Positions 18,946 through 27,940 are shown, counted from the first letter of the stretch. The stretch: 64,000 bases of DNA from Prosthecobacter dejongeii (GCF_014203045.1 NZ_JACHIF010000001.1:1178001-1242000), one strand, 5' to 3'. Made by a program: numbers and translations. The notes: generated from the sequence alone by a model not told the origin.

Positions 18946-19755
18946 TTAGGGCAGGGGTGAAAGCGGGGTGGTCAGCGGTTTCATCGCCACCACCAGATCA
19001 CTGCAACCTCGGTAGATCGTCCGGTGACGCAGCACTTCAAAGCCTGCACTGCGCACCGCCTCCACAAACGTTTCATGGCTGTGCATCCAGCAGCGGCCAT
19101 GTTTCTGGAGCTTGGCGATGTGTTTGTGCTCATCATAGATCGCTCGGTTTCGAGTCATGAGTTCCAGCGTCTTGCGCCACCCTTCAGATCGCAGGCTGGA
19201 CTTTAAGATGAAGTTCCGCCATTCACCGGCATGGATAGGGCGCCCCACATCGCAGAGGTAAATCCGCCCTCCAGGCTGTAACCAAGAATGCATCTTACGC
19301 AGCAGCACCTGCGGCATCTTCAGGCGGAAAAGAGCATGCACACTCACAACCGCGGAAAGGCTCTCTGGCTTCACCGTCAGCCTCTCCAGATCCGCCTGTA
19401 AAAAGCGCAAGTTCGGTGCCGGTTCCTCGACTTGACTCGGATCGTGAGGGATCGCGGTCGCATGGGGCTCCACATGCAGGATTTGCGCGCCGGGAAACTG
19501 TCTCGCTGCGAATCGTGAAAAGTGCCTCACCCCTGCGCCTAAATCGGCCAGACGGTCCACACTTCCACAGGGCCAGGACTTCAGCTCTTTTTCATAATCG
19601 GCCAAGATTTCTCGATACGCTGGGTCATTCACCGTCCCTTCGAGGGGTAGCAAGCCGTGGCTATCCCTTTGCCGTGGCGCGCTTTCCGCTAAATTCGTTT
19701 TTCCTGACCACTCGCCTGGGTAGGAGTTGTCGAAAACGGGGCTGGCAGATTTCAT
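18946..19755 (-). CDS. SAM-dependent methyltransferase
   Basis: A 269-residue cytoplasmic class I methyltransferase. Motif I is RLADLGAGVRHFSRFAA (about 67-83), an acidic residue after the second strand is in LHVEPHATAI, and LRFLQADLERLT gives the adenine-binding Asp. The C-terminal half (KMHSWLQPGGRIYLCDVGRP, then SAGFEVLRHRTIY) is the usual beta-strand end of the fold. The substrate is unknown. It is convergent with the dehydrogenase (15-bp gap) and lies downstream of the LuxR-type gene on the same strand, 53 bp away. Confidence 0.82.
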   Translation of the reverse strand: MKSASPVFDNSYPGEWSGKTNLAESAPRQRDSHGLLPLEGTVNDPAYREILADYEKELKSWPCGSVDRLADLGAGVRHFSRFAARQFPGAQILHVEPHATAIPHDPSQVEEPAPNLRFLQADLERLTVKPESLSAVVSVHALFRLKMPQVLLRKMHSWLQPGGRIYLCDVGRPIHAGEWRNFILKSSLRSEGWRKTLELMTRNRAIYDEHKHIAKLQKHGRCWMHSHETFVEAVRSAGFEVLRHRTIYRGCSDLVVAMKPLTTPLSPLP

Positions 19756-19808
19756 GCCTATCTACTGCCACCGCGCTCAGGGATCACTATCCGTAGAAAT
19801 ACGTATTT

Positions 19809-20588
19809 TTACTCTGCCAATAAAGGTCCAGTCGGCTCTGGTGCACCGGGGATCTTTAAAACCCGCCGAACCGCAGCGAGCCGATTTTCCACCTGCAGTT
19901 TCTCCAAAATAGCCCGCACATGCTGCTGCACGGTCCTCACGCTGATGCCTAAAATGATAGCGATTTCACGGTCGCGTTTAGCTTCGATGATCCAGATCAT
20001 GATTTCCGCCTCCCGGCGGCTCAGTCCTAGGCGGCGCAGATGTGTGTGATCTGGGGGAGTTTTCTCTTGGCTGGATTTGGCCAGCTTACGAAACAGCAGA
20101 TCCACCTCAAAAGCCGTCGCAATTTGAGGCGCCAAGACGGCTGCTAAAGCGAGGTCTTCGGGACGATAGTCGCGGCGATCTCGATTGATCGTGAGACCGC
20201 CTAAAACAAGGGGAGACTGAATGGGAATGCCGATCTGGTGGCGGATGTAGAGCTGTTGGAAAATCTCATGGTAGAGATCCAGCCGGCGAAGTTGGCGCAT
20301 GGTAATGAAGTCACTCAATCGCATGGGCTGCGTTTCCCCAGCCGCCAAGCGTTCAAACATGGGACTTTGTTGCTTCACCAATTCCTCCGTCCTCACCAGA
20401 ATGTCACTCTGAGGGCACTCGTGAAAAGGCAGATTGGATTCCAGGGCATATTCACCTTCCCGGCCAAACAACTCCAACGCGTAACGTGACCCCTCAAAGA
20501 TCGTGTCTAAGGCCGTGAAGACACGCTCATGGAACGGGGCTTGCCCGTGAGAGTGGATCATCCTTATGGCATCATACAAAGGGTGCAT
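19809..20588 (-). CDS. LuxR/GerE-type transcriptional regulator
   Basis: A DNA-binding regulator with a C-terminal LuxR helix-turn-helix: LGLSRREAEIMIWIIEAKRD, then EIAIILGISVRTVQQHVRAI and LEKLQVENRLAAVRRVL. The N-terminal 190 residues look like a GAF-like ligand-sensing domain and contain no receiver-domain Asp pocket, so this is not a classical response regulator. I prefer the ATG at 20588 (MHPLYDAIRMIHSHG, 259 aa); the frame is open further upstream to 20759, but that stretch is AT-rich and reads poorly as protein. It diverges from the secreted protein gene at 20813. Confidence 0.82.
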   Translation of the reverse strand: MHPLYDAIRMIHSHGQAPFHERVFTALDTIFEGSRYALELFGREGEYALESNLPFHECPQSDILVRTEELVKQQSPMFERLAAGETQPMRLSDFITMRQLRRLDLYHEIFQQLYIRHQIGIPIQSPLVLGGLTINRDRRDYRPEDLALAAVLAPQIATAFEVDLLFRKLAKSSQEKTPPDHTHLRRLGLSRREAEIMIWIIEAKRDREIAIILGISVRTVQQHVRAILEKLQVENRLAAVRRVLKIPGAPEPTGPLLAE

Positions 20589-20812
20589 GGGGGGATAAAA
20601 GAAACCGTGGTGAAGATACCGTGAGAAGCAAACCTTAGGAATTAGTTTTGTAAGTAAAATAAAATCAGCATTTTGCATGATTCTATTAAAGGTGGTAGTG
20701 GCCCACGTCCTGATTTCGGCTGGCTGAACGCAATGACTCCTGGATCGCTGAAAACCCACGTTGCTTGTTCTCGGCGCAATTTGTAGAAGGAGCCTTCGTT
20801 CTACTCCATCCC

Positions 20813-21490
20813 ATGAAGCGACTCCTGCCTCTCCTCCTCCTTGCCTCCACCACTTTAGCGGCCGATTACCCGCGCGTGATCTTCTCCGATGACTTTGCCG
20901 CCGAGGGTTTTGGCAAGGCCTGGGGCCACTACAAAAGCGCCAGCATCGTCAAAGACGGTGTGTTGGTCGGCATCACCGCACCCACCTCAGATCACTCCGC
21001 TGTGGATCACATCCGCATCGAAGGGGAAAAGGACCTGGAAGTTTCCGTGAAGTTCCGCTTCGTCAGTGACAAGGCCAAGAGCTTCAACGTCTGGTTCGAT
21101 GACAAGAACTACAAAGGCTCCCACGCTGGCCACATCTGCCAGGCCACCATCAGCCCCACAGGTGTGAATCTCTCCGATGCTAAAACCGGCGGCTTCACTC
21201 TCGAAGGCGGCCTGTATGACCGTAAAAAGGCCAATCAGCTCACCGAAGATGAAAAGAAGATGCTCGTCACCAAGGCCAAGCGCCTGCCCGTGAAACTGAG
21301 TCTGGAAGAATGGCACACGCTGGTGGTGCAGACCCAGGGCGATGAACTCAAAGTGACGATTGATGGCAAAGAAGTCGGCAGCTTTAAGTCCGCAGGCATC
21401 AGCCACGAAACCAAGTCCCTCATCAGCCTCACCACCAATCCGGTGGATGTGGAGTATGACGACTTCGCCATCAAGGGCGTCGCCAAGTAA
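20813..21490 (+). CDS. Secreted DUF1080/LamG-like beta-sandwich protein
   Basis: A 225-residue exported protein with signal peptide MKRLLPLLLLASTTLAA. The mature part (VIFSDDFAAEGFGKAWGHYK, then EEWHTLVVQTQGDELKVTID) has the layout of the concanavalin-like fold called DUF1080 (3-keto-disaccharide hydrolase-like), frequent in Planctomycetes and Verrucomicrobia. I start at the ATG at 20813 because it begins the signal peptide; the longer frame from 20765 does not. It is followed after 97 bp by another secreted sandwich protein in the same direction. Confidence 0.8.
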   Translation: MKRLLPLLLLASTTLAADYPRVIFSDDFAAEGFGKAWGHYKSASIVKDGVLVGITAPTSDHSAVDHIRIEGEKDLEVSVKFRFVSDKAKSFNVWFDDKNYKGSHAGHICQATISPTGVNLSDAKTGGFTLEGGLYDRKKANQLTEDEKKMLVTKAKRLPVKLSLEEWHTLVVQTQGDELKVTIDGKEVGSFKSAGISHETKSLISLTTNPVDVEYDDFAIKGVAK

Positions 21491-21587
21491 GCAGATCGGC
21501 ATGCAGGGTTCTGAAACAGCCCTGCATGCAAAAGGCCTAAACATCGGCTGGCGCTCCGCTTGGGTTTTGCCAAGATCACCCCAGCCT

Positions 21588-22844
21588 ATGATTCGCCTCC
21601 TTTTCCTCACTCTGAGCGCGGCTGCCATCACCCACGCCGCCGAACCCGCCGCTAGCTCCCGAGTGGCTGAAGTCACGGGAGTGCCGGGCCTCGTCGCCTT
21701 CTGGGACTTTGTGAAGCGAGAGCCTACCGGAGCTCATCGCTTCACCGCCCATGTCCCCGCCGGGGCCACCACGGACTACCCGCTGGATGCTGCGAACTAC
21801 ATCAAAGACTACTGGGGCGCAGGCCGTGAGGCCACCTATGCAGATTTCCCGCTGCTGGGCCGCGGCCCCTTCGGGCAGGCGATTCAGATGGTGAAGGAGA
21901 CCGATCCGGATTTCCGGCCCTTCCTCTTCGTGCCGCGTTCGCGGCTGCACGATACTCCGCTGGACATCAAAGGCGCAGGCAAGTCCGTCACGGTCGTCGT
22001 CTGGGCCATCCGCGAAAGTGGCAATCACGCCCTCGCAGGCATCTGGCATGAAGGCACCGACTTGAAGGAAAAAAGCACGGCCACCATCGCCAAGGTAGAA
22101 CGAGGGCAGCGCCAATACGCCCTCTTTGCAGGCCTGAATAAACAAGGCAGTGCCTGTGGCCACGTTTCGGAAAACGGTGCGAGTTCCTTCCTGAACAAAT
22201 ACGCTCTGCACAAGAGCAACTCCGGCGGCCTTTCACCCGAAGTTCCCGCCGATTCACCTCGTGAAGTGCTCGATGCCTCGTGGCAGTGCTTTGCCATGAC
22301 CTTCGACCATGAAAAGGACGAACTCACCGGCTGGCTCAATGGCATCTCTGGAGACCGCTGGCTCGATAACCCAAAAAAGGACAAGCTCATCTCCTTTGCC
22401 CACAATGCCTACATGCAGAGTCATTACGCCAAGCTACCCGGCAAGCAGGAGGGGGAGGACGAAGCCTTCCCCAAAGACCAATACTACAACCCCCCGGAGG
22501 GTGAACCGCTGAGCGTGAAAGTACAGCGCGAATCTCCTGAAGAACGCATCGAATTGCGCGAGCATCGCTTCACCAAAATCGAGGTGACATTGCGCGGTGG
22601 AAAAGAAGTCGCCCGCGACCTTGTCTCCCTGCGCCTGAACCCCTGGTGGTATCCGCACGATCTCTACACGCCCAAGGACGCCGAAAGCGGCGGCCCCTTC
22701 ACCATCGGCCGCGTCATCCACAGCAGCCGCAGCGTCGGCTTCACCGGCTGGATCGGCGGCGTGGCTGTCTTTGACCGCGCGCTGAGTGAAGAGGAATTGG
22801 GGAAGTTGGCAAAGGCGGGAGTGAGTAATCGACGCCAGAATTAG
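21588..22844 (+). CDS. Secreted LamG/concanavalin-like protein
   Basis: A 418-residue exported protein; the signal peptide is MIRLLFLTLSAAAITHAAEP at the ATG 21588. The mature part starts VPGLVAFWDFVKREPTG and contains SVTVVVWAIRESGNHALAGI and CFAMTFDHEKDELTGWLNG. It ends with GFTGWIGGVAVFDRALSEEE, the pattern of LamG-type jelly-roll domains that bind glycans. No catalytic motif is evident. The frame upstream of 21588 overlaps the previous gene and is not used. It probably acts with neighbouring carbohydrate genes, but that is context only. Confidence 0.78.
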   Translation: MIRLLFLTLSAAAITHAAEPAASSRVAEVTGVPGLVAFWDFVKREPTGAHRFTAHVPAGATTDYPLDAANYIKDYWGAGREATYADFPLLGRGPFGQAIQMVKETDPDFRPFLFVPRSRLHDTPLDIKGAGKSVTVVVWAIRESGNHALAGIWHEGTDLKEKSTATIAKVERGQRQYALFAGLNKQGSACGHVSENGASSFLNKYALHKSNSGGLSPEVPADSPREVLDASWQCFAMTFDHEKDELTGWLNGISGDRWLDNPKKDKLISFAHNAYMQSHYAKLPGKQEGEDEAFPKDQYYNPPEGEPLSVKVQRESPEERIELREHRFTKIEVTLRGGKEVARDLVSLRLNPWWYPHDLYTPKDAESGGPFTIGRVIHSSRSVGFTGWIGGVAVFDRALSEEELGKLAKAGVSNRRQN

Positions 22845-22877
22845 CTTTAGCGCCTGATTATTGAAACACCACAAAAC

Positions 22878-22894
22878 ATTGCACTTAATGCAAT
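22878..22894. promoter_or_regulatory. Inverted repeat in the abiE promoter
   Basis: ATTGCA, five bases (CTTAA), TGCAAT, ending 19 bp before the GTG start of the antitoxin. AbiEi antitoxins are known to autorepress by binding inverted repeats in their own promoter, so this is a good operator candidate. Confidence 0.5.
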
Positions 22895-22913
22895 CTTTTG
22901 TATAGTTAAGGCC

Positions 22914-23456
22914 GTGCAGCCTCTCCGTCAACTTGATCAAGCTCTCCGCACGTTGGCGGATCGGGAGCATTGTGTGTTTGCGCCGTCGGATCTGGCGGCG
23001 GCGGTGCCGGGGTGTGGGCAGTTGGCGGTGCTGTTGTCGCGGGCGACGAAGGCGGGTCTGCTGAAGCGGGTCTGCCGGGGCGTCTATCTTTATCCAGTGC
23101 CGGACTATCCGGCGGGGCATTTGCTTTTTCATGCGGCGGCCCGGCTAAGGGCGGGAGAGTTCAATTACATCAGTCTGGAGACGGTACTGAGTGAGGCGGG
23201 TGTGATCTCACAGGTGCCAATGAACTGGATCAGCCTCATGACCTCTGGGCGCAGCCATGTGGTGGACTGCGGGGACTATGGGCACATTGAATTCGTGCAT
23301 ACGGCTCAGCGTCCTGACGATGTGAGCAGCGAGCTGACCTATGACCCGGAGAGGCATCTCTGGCGTGCCTCGGTGCGGCAGGCGCTGCGGGACATGAAGG
23401 CCACACGTCGCTGCATGGAACTCGTGGACGAGGAGGTGGCGCGTGAGCTTGTTTGA
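22914..23456 (+). CDS. abiEi: AbiEi-type antitoxin (type IV toxin-antitoxin)
   Basis: A 180-residue protein with GTG start. The N-terminus has a winged-helix arrangement (AVLLSRATKAGLLKRVCRGV, then YLYP) as in AbiEi, the autoregulatory antitoxin. The middle (FNYISLETVLSEAGVISQVP, then TSGRSHVVDCG) matches the antitoxin C-terminal domain. The gene overlaps the toxin gene by 14 nt. An inverted repeat lies just upstream. In AbiE systems the antitoxin counteracts the nucleotidyltransferase toxin without direct complex formation and the pair can give abortive phage defence. GC is high like the host, so it is not an obviously recent arrival. Confidence 0.85.
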   Translation: MQPLRQLDQALRTLADREHCVFAPSDLAAAVPGCGQLAVLLSRATKAGLLKRVCRGVYLYPVPDYPAGHLLFHAAARLRAGEFNYISLETVLSEAGVISQVPMNWISLMTSGRSHVVDCGDYGHIEFVHTAQRPDDVSSELTYDPERHLWRASVRQALRDMKATRRCMELVDEEVARELV

Positions 23457-24309
23457 CCAACTCGTGAACGAAGCCCTCCGCTCACGTGCGGAGCTGACGT
23501 CTCTGCGGCCCGTGGTGGAGAAGGAACTTCTGCATCACGACATCCTTCGCGAGATGAGCGGGGCGGGTTTGCTCGCTGGTCTCACGTTTATTGGCGGCAC
23601 CTGCTTGAGAGCTTGTTACGGCTCCGCCAGGCTGAGTGAAGACCTCGATTTCACGGGCGGCAGCCGTTTCAAGAAGAGCGATCTTGCTGAATTGGCCCGC
23701 GTGCTGACCGAGCGGCTGCAAACCCGCTACGGACTGCCTGTGAGCGTTAGCGAACCGGTCAAAACCGGCGGCAAGGTGTCCACATGGAAGCTCACCATCG
23801 AGACACGTCCCGGCCAGAAGCATCTGCCAGCGCAGCGCATCCACCTCGACATCTGCGCCATCTCCAGTCATGACCCGCGCCCGATGATGCTGCGTAATCT
23901 CTACGGCATCGACCTCGGCACCTCGGGGCTCATTCTTCAAGCGCAGAGCCGTGAGGAAATCTTGGCTGACAAGATCATCGCGCTCGCTTTCCGCGAGAAC
24001 CGCATCAAGAACCGCGATCTCTGGGACATCACCTGGCTCACCCAGCAAGGCATCGAAGTCCCCACTCAGCTCATCCCGATCAAAATCCGCGATCATCAGC
24101 GTGACGAAGCCGAGTTCGCGGCCCTGCTCCAGGGTCGTATTGCAGCCTTGAAAGGGCAGCCAGAGCTGCGCGAGAACTTCATGAAAGAAATGCGTCGCTT
24201 CCTCCCTGCCGCGACTGTACGCGACACTATCGAGAAAGAAATCTATTGGAGCTATCTGACGGATGTCGTGGGGGATCTGGGCAGGAAGGCCGTGGCGGCT
24301 TTGGAGTAG
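23443..24309 (+). CDS. abiEii: AbiEii-type nucleotidyltransferase toxin
   Basis: A 288-residue protein of the nucleotidyltransferase AbiEii/AbiGii family. Signature residues: GGT at 51-53 (TFIGGTCLRACYG) and the metal-binding pair in SEDLDF (Asp67, Asp69), then KIIALAFRENRIKNRDLWDI in the C-terminal helical half. Toxins of this family transfer nucleotides onto targets such as tRNA acceptor ends, stopping growth. It starts at GTG 23443 inside the antitoxin frame, so expression is coupled. Length and motifs are complete, so it looks functional. Confidence 0.88.
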   Translation: MSLFDQLVNEALRSRAELTSLRPVVEKELLHHDILREMSGAGLLAGLTFIGGTCLRACYGSARLSEDLDFTGGSRFKKSDLAELARVLTERLQTRYGLPVSVSEPVKTGGKVSTWKLTIETRPGQKHLPAQRIHLDICAISSHDPRPMMLRNLYGIDLGTSGLILQAQSREEILADKIIALAFRENRIKNRDLWDITWLTQQGIEVPTQLIPIKIRDHQRDEAEFAALLQGRIAALKGQPELRENFMKEMRRFLPAATVRDTIEKEIYWSYLTDVVGDLGRKAVAALE

Positions 24310-24398
24310 GCGACGGATGCGGTCACCTTTGTAAAATCTACGAAATTAGCAGTGAAGCTGTCCAAAAGTAGCGAGCAAGTGTCTGTTGCAGTACATCC

Positions 24399-26018
24399 AT
24401 GAAATCTCTGCTTCTTGCCCTTACGGCATCCATCGCAATCTCCGCTCCAGCGGTGACGGAAACGGATCTCTGCATTTACGGTGGAACCAGTGCGGGGGTG
24501 ATCGCAGCGGTGCAGGCGGTGAAGATGGGGAAACAGGTGGTGCTGGTGGAGGCTGGGCAGCACCTCGGTGGCATGAGTGTGGAGGGGCTAGGGGGGACAG
24601 ACATTGACAACCAGCCCTTTCAGAATAGCCCGGCGGTGGGTGGATTGGCCTTGGAGTTTTACCGCCGAGTCAGTGCGCAGTATGGACGGCTGGACAAGTT
24701 CGAAGCCATGCTCACGGCGAAGGGGAAGGACACGAAGCTCTGGAGATTCGAGCCGCATGTGGCCGAGGCAGTGTGGGAGGCCTGGGTGAAGGAAGCGGGA
24801 GTTACCGTTCTGCGTGGGCATCGTTTAAAGGAAACGAAAGGCGTGATCAAAGACGGGGCTCGGATAACGGCCCTGCACTTCGAGAATGGTGCTGAAGTAC
24901 GCGCGAAGGTCTTCCTAGATGCGACTTATGAGGGGGATCTGCTCGCCTTGGCAGGCATCAGCTTCGCCGTGGGGCGTGAGGGCAATGCCAAGTATGGGGA
25001 GACCCACAACGGCATCCGCACGGACACCACGCATAAGCAACATGACAAGCCTATTGATCCCTACAAAATCCCGGGCGATCCGAAGAGTGGCGTGATTGAC
25101 GGTGTGCAGGATGTGCCGCTGGGCGAGCATGGCGCGGCGGATGAAAGCATCCAGGGTTACTGCTTCCGGCTGTGCCTAACCAAAGATCCGGCCAATCGGA
25201 GGGAGATCGAAAAGCCGTCGGGTTATAATCCCACGCATTATGAAATGCAGCGCCGCTATCTAGCCGCTGGCGGGGTGATCGATGCGCCGCATGCCGCCCT
25301 GCCTAATGGCAAGACGGACCCTGGCACTTGGCATTCATTGGCGGGGAATTTCACGGGGTGGAATCATCGTTACCCCATCGCCAGTTACGTGGAACGGGAG
25401 GCCATGTTGCGCACGAGTCGAGATCACATCCAAGGTCTGTATTGGTTCATGGCACATGACGAGTCCGTGCCTGTGAAGCAGCGTGAGGCCTGGGCTGTGT
25501 GGGGTCTGTGCAAGGATGAGTTCACGGACAATGGCGGCTGGCCGCGGGCCTTTTACGTGCGCAATGGGCGCCGCATGGTCAGTGATTTTGTTTTGACCGA
25601 GGCCCAGTTACGCAAGGCAGACCCTGCACCGGTGAATGACAGTGTGGGTATGATCTGGTGGCCACCCGACTTCCACAGCGCCCGCTGCATGGTGAAGGAG
25701 GGGCGCGTGTGGAATGAAGGTGCGGTTTTCAATGTGTCGAAAGAGCCCGACTGGATTCCCTGCGGTATTCCCTATCGCTGCCTGGTGCCCAAAGTGGCTG
25801 AATGCAGCAATCTCCTCTCACCCACCTGCCCGTCATCTAGCTATGTCGCCTATGGCGCGTATCGCATCGAGTTCACCTTCATGGCCGCTGCTCAATCGGC
25901 TGCCACGGCGGCGGTGTTGGCGCTGGAGGGTGGCCTACCCGTGCAGGCGGTGGATTACAAAACGCTGCGTGAACGGTTGCTCGCAGATGGGCAGGTGTTG
26001 GCAGCGCCTTCGCCGTAG
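24399..26018 (+). CDS. Exported FAD-dependent oxidoreductase
   Basis: A 539-residue protein with a signal peptide (MKSLLLALTASIAISAPA). Directly after it comes a dinucleotide-binding fold: LCIYGGTSAGVIAAVQAVKM, then VVLVEAGQHLGG, binding the ADP part of FAD. The segment FLDATYEGDLLALAGI and the C-terminal SSYVAYGAYRIEFTFMAAAQ are typical of the FAD_oxidored family that is abundant in Verrucomicrobia and Planctomycetes, often beside polysaccharide genes. The substrate is unknown; oxidation of a sugar-derived alcohol is an inference from neighbours. Motif copy B starts 13 bp after its stop and drives the next gene. Confidence 0.85.
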   Translation: MKSLLLALTASIAISAPAVTETDLCIYGGTSAGVIAAVQAVKMGKQVVLVEAGQHLGGMSVEGLGGTDIDNQPFQNSPAVGGLALEFYRRVSAQYGRLDKFEAMLTAKGKDTKLWRFEPHVAEAVWEAWVKEAGVTVLRGHRLKETKGVIKDGARITALHFENGAEVRAKVFLDATYEGDLLALAGISFAVGREGNAKYGETHNGIRTDTTHKQHDKPIDPYKIPGDPKSGVIDGVQDVPLGEHGAADESIQGYCFRLCLTKDPANRREIEKPSGYNPTHYEMQRRYLAAGGVIDAPHAALPNGKTDPGTWHSLAGNFTGWNHRYPIASYVEREAMLRTSRDHIQGLYWFMAHDESVPVKQREAWAVWGLCKDEFTDNGGWPRAFYVRNGRRMVSDFVLTEAQLRKADPAPVNDSVGMIWWPPDFHSARCMVKEGRVWNEGAVFNVSKEPDWIPCGIPYRCLVPKVAECSNLLSPTCPSSSYVAYGAYRIEFTFMAAAQSAATAAVLALEGGLPVQAVDYKTLRERLLADGQVLAAPSP

Positions 26019-26030
26019 TGCCCGTGAGCA

Positions 26031-26059
26031 TGTCGGATTTCACACAGTCTTTGTCGTGG
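26031..26059 (+). promoter_or_regulatory. Shared 29-bp promoter/operator motif, copy B
   Basis: Same layout as copy A without gaps: TGTCG, GATT, TCACACA, GT, CTTTGTCGTGG. It ends 56 bp before the SDR ATG at 26116. Confidence 0.7.
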
Positions 26060-26115
26060 CGGAAAGAAGGCAGATTCGAGTAGCATTTAGTCATACAGAT
26101 CTTTTCACCCACATC

Positions 26116-26913
26116 ATGCGTCTCGAAAACAAAGTCATCCTCATCACCGGCAGTGCTACGGGCATTGGCAAAGCCATCGCGAAACGTTGTGTCAGTGAAG
26201 GAGCCCGCGTGATCATCCACGGACTCGAGGCAGATCTCTGTGCGGAAACCGTGGCGGAACTGGGAGTGGACAAAGCTGTGGCGCATGTGGAGGACCTCAC
26301 GAATGAGGGCTGCCCGCAACGCTTGGTCGATCTCGCCTTGGCCACCTTTGGCCAGTTGGATGCTGTGGTGAACAATGCGGCCATGGTTTCCCAGGGAAAC
26401 ATCCACACCACGGATGCCGCCTTCTTCATGAAGATGATGTCGGTGAATGCCCTCGCTCCCTTTCTCCTCACGCAGGCCGCTCTGCCTGAGCTGACGAAGA
26501 CGCGTGGCAGTGTCCTCAACATTGGCAGTGTCAATGCCTACAGCGGTGAGCCTAACCTGCTACCATACAGCATCTCCAAAGGCGCATTGATGACCCTCAC
26601 TCGCAATCTGGGCGATACGCTCATGCGTGAAAATGGCGTGCGGGTAAACCAGATCAATCCCGGCTGGGTGCTCACGGAAAACGAGGCGAAACGCAAACGT
26701 GAACACGGCCTGCGCGAAGACTGGTACACGGATCTTCCCAAGGTCTATGCCCCTGCTGGGCGCATCCTTTGGCCGGAAGAAATCGCCGCTGCCGCGATCT
26801 TCTGGTTGGCGGAGGAAAGTGGCCCCATCAGTGGTCAAGTCATGGACCTGGAGCAGCATCCCTTCATCGGCCGAAATCCGCCCAAAGACAGCTCCACCAT
26901 TCCCAGCAAATAA
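26116..26913 (+). CDS. Short-chain dehydrogenase/reductase
   Basis: A 265-residue cytoplasmic SDR. The cofactor motif is TGSATGIGKAIAKR at the N-terminus, NNAAMVS is the NNAG-type motif, and the catalytic Ser, Tyr and Lys are in NIGSVNA and PYSISKGAL. The ATG at 26116 (MRLENKVILITG) is the standard family start; the much longer frame from 25714 overlaps the FAD oxidoreductase and is not used. It follows motif copy B and precedes the isomerase by 31 bp, giving a two-gene operon. A role in sugar or sugar-acid oxidation/reduction is inferred. Confidence 0.92.
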   Translation: MRLENKVILITGSATGIGKAIAKRCVSEGARVIIHGLEADLCAETVAELGVDKAVAHVEDLTNEGCPQRLVDLALATFGQLDAVVNNAAMVSQGNIHTTDAAFFMKMMSVNALAPFLLTQAALPELTKTRGSVLNIGSVNAYSGEPNLLPYSISKGALMTLTRNLGDTLMRENGVRVNQINPGWVLTENEAKRKREHGLREDWYTDLPKVYAPAGRILWPEEIAAAAIFWLAEESGPISGQVMDLEQHPFIGRNPPKDSSTIPSK

Positions 26914-26944
26914 TTCGTTAGGCATCCCTTCTCCAGTTATTCTC

Positions 26945-27829
26945 ATGCCCAAGCTCGCCGCCTTTCCCAAAGCCTTCATGCAGCAGCTCTGCAAAGAAGG
27001 TACCATGTCCGTTTCCGAATGGATCACCCTGGCCTCCACGCTCGATATTCAAGGTCTGGAGTGGTACGCAGGCTTCCTGGAAATGTCCGACGAGAAGAAC
27101 TGGCCTCGCTTTCGACGCGAGGTGGAGGATACGGGCAAGGTCATTCCCATGATGTGTTGCTCCCCCGACTTCACGCATCCCGATGCCGCTTTTCGGGAAA
27201 AGGAAATCGCCAAACAGAAGCGCTGGATTGACATGACCCAAGTCCTCGGTGGGAGCTACTGCCGCGTGCTCAGCGGCCAGCGCCGCCCAGAACTGAGCGT
27301 GGATGAGGGCGTGAAACTCGCGGCCGATTCCATCCATGCCTGCCTGCCTTATGCTCAGGAACGTGGCATCACCCTGATCATCGAAAATCATTACAAGGAC
27401 GACTTCTGGGAATACCCAGAATTTGCGCAAAAGATGGATGTTTTCTGCCAGCTTGTGGCCGCCGTGGAGCATCCCTTTTTCGGGGTGAACTATGACCCTA
27501 GCAATACCTATCTGGCGGGTGAAGATCCCATCGAGCTTTTGAAGCGTGTTTCCCACCGTGTGGTCACCATGCATGCCAGCGACCGCTACCTCGCCGAGGG
27601 AACCATCGAAGATCTGCGCAAGGAAGAAGGTGGTGCCATGGGCTACGCCAAGCGTCTCCGCCATGGGGAAATCGGCAAGGGTCTCAATGACTACGATGCC
27701 ATCTTCACCGAGCTCAAAAGCCAAGGCTTCGATGGATGGATCAGCATCGAAGATGGCGTGGACGGCATGGATCAGCTAGCCCGCAGCGTGGACTTCCTGA
27801 AACGGAAGATCGCCCAGCATTGGGGTTGA
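26945..27829 (+). CDS. TIM-barrel sugar isomerase/epimerase (AP-endonuclease-2 superfamily)
   Basis: A 294-residue protein of the xylose-isomerase-like TIM-barrel superfamily (hydroxypyruvate isomerase, inosose dehydratase and sugar epimerase relatives). Metal-site residues sit in TLIIENHYKD (Glu), GVNYDPSNTY (Asp), VTMHASDR (His) and GWISIEDG (Glu). It starts at ATG 26945 (MPKLAAFPKAFMQQLCK); upstream frame from 26699 lies within the SDR. Co-transcribed with the SDR, so the two likely act in sequence on one sugar derivative. Confidence 0.85.
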   Translation: MPKLAAFPKAFMQQLCKEGTMSVSEWITLASTLDIQGLEWYAGFLEMSDEKNWPRFRREVEDTGKVIPMMCCSPDFTHPDAAFREKEIAKQKRWIDMTQVLGGSYCRVLSGQRRPELSVDEGVKLAADSIHACLPYAQERGITLIIENHYKDDFWEYPEFAQKMDVFCQLVAAVEHPFFGVNYDPSNTYLAGEDPIELLKRVSHRVVTMHASDRYLAEGTIEDLRKEEGGAMGYAKRLRHGEIGKGLNDYDAIFTELKSQGFDGWISIEDGVDGMDQLARSVDFLKRKIAQHWG

Positions 27830-27878
27830 GCCTTTGTGTAGAGGCTCGATTTCCGTGCCTTGGAGATGAGTCGTGATT

Positions 27879-27907
27879 TGTCGTCTTTCACACACTCTTT
27901 GTCGTGG
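27879..27907 (+). promoter_or_regulatory. Shared 29-bp promoter/operator motif, copy C
   Basis: TGTCG, TCTT, TCACACA, CT, CTTTGTCGTGG, ungapped against copies A and B. It ends 33 bp before the ATG at 27941. Confidence 0.7.
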
Positions 27908-27940
27908 TCAAACCGGTCTTCGCTTCGTTAGACTCCGGGT

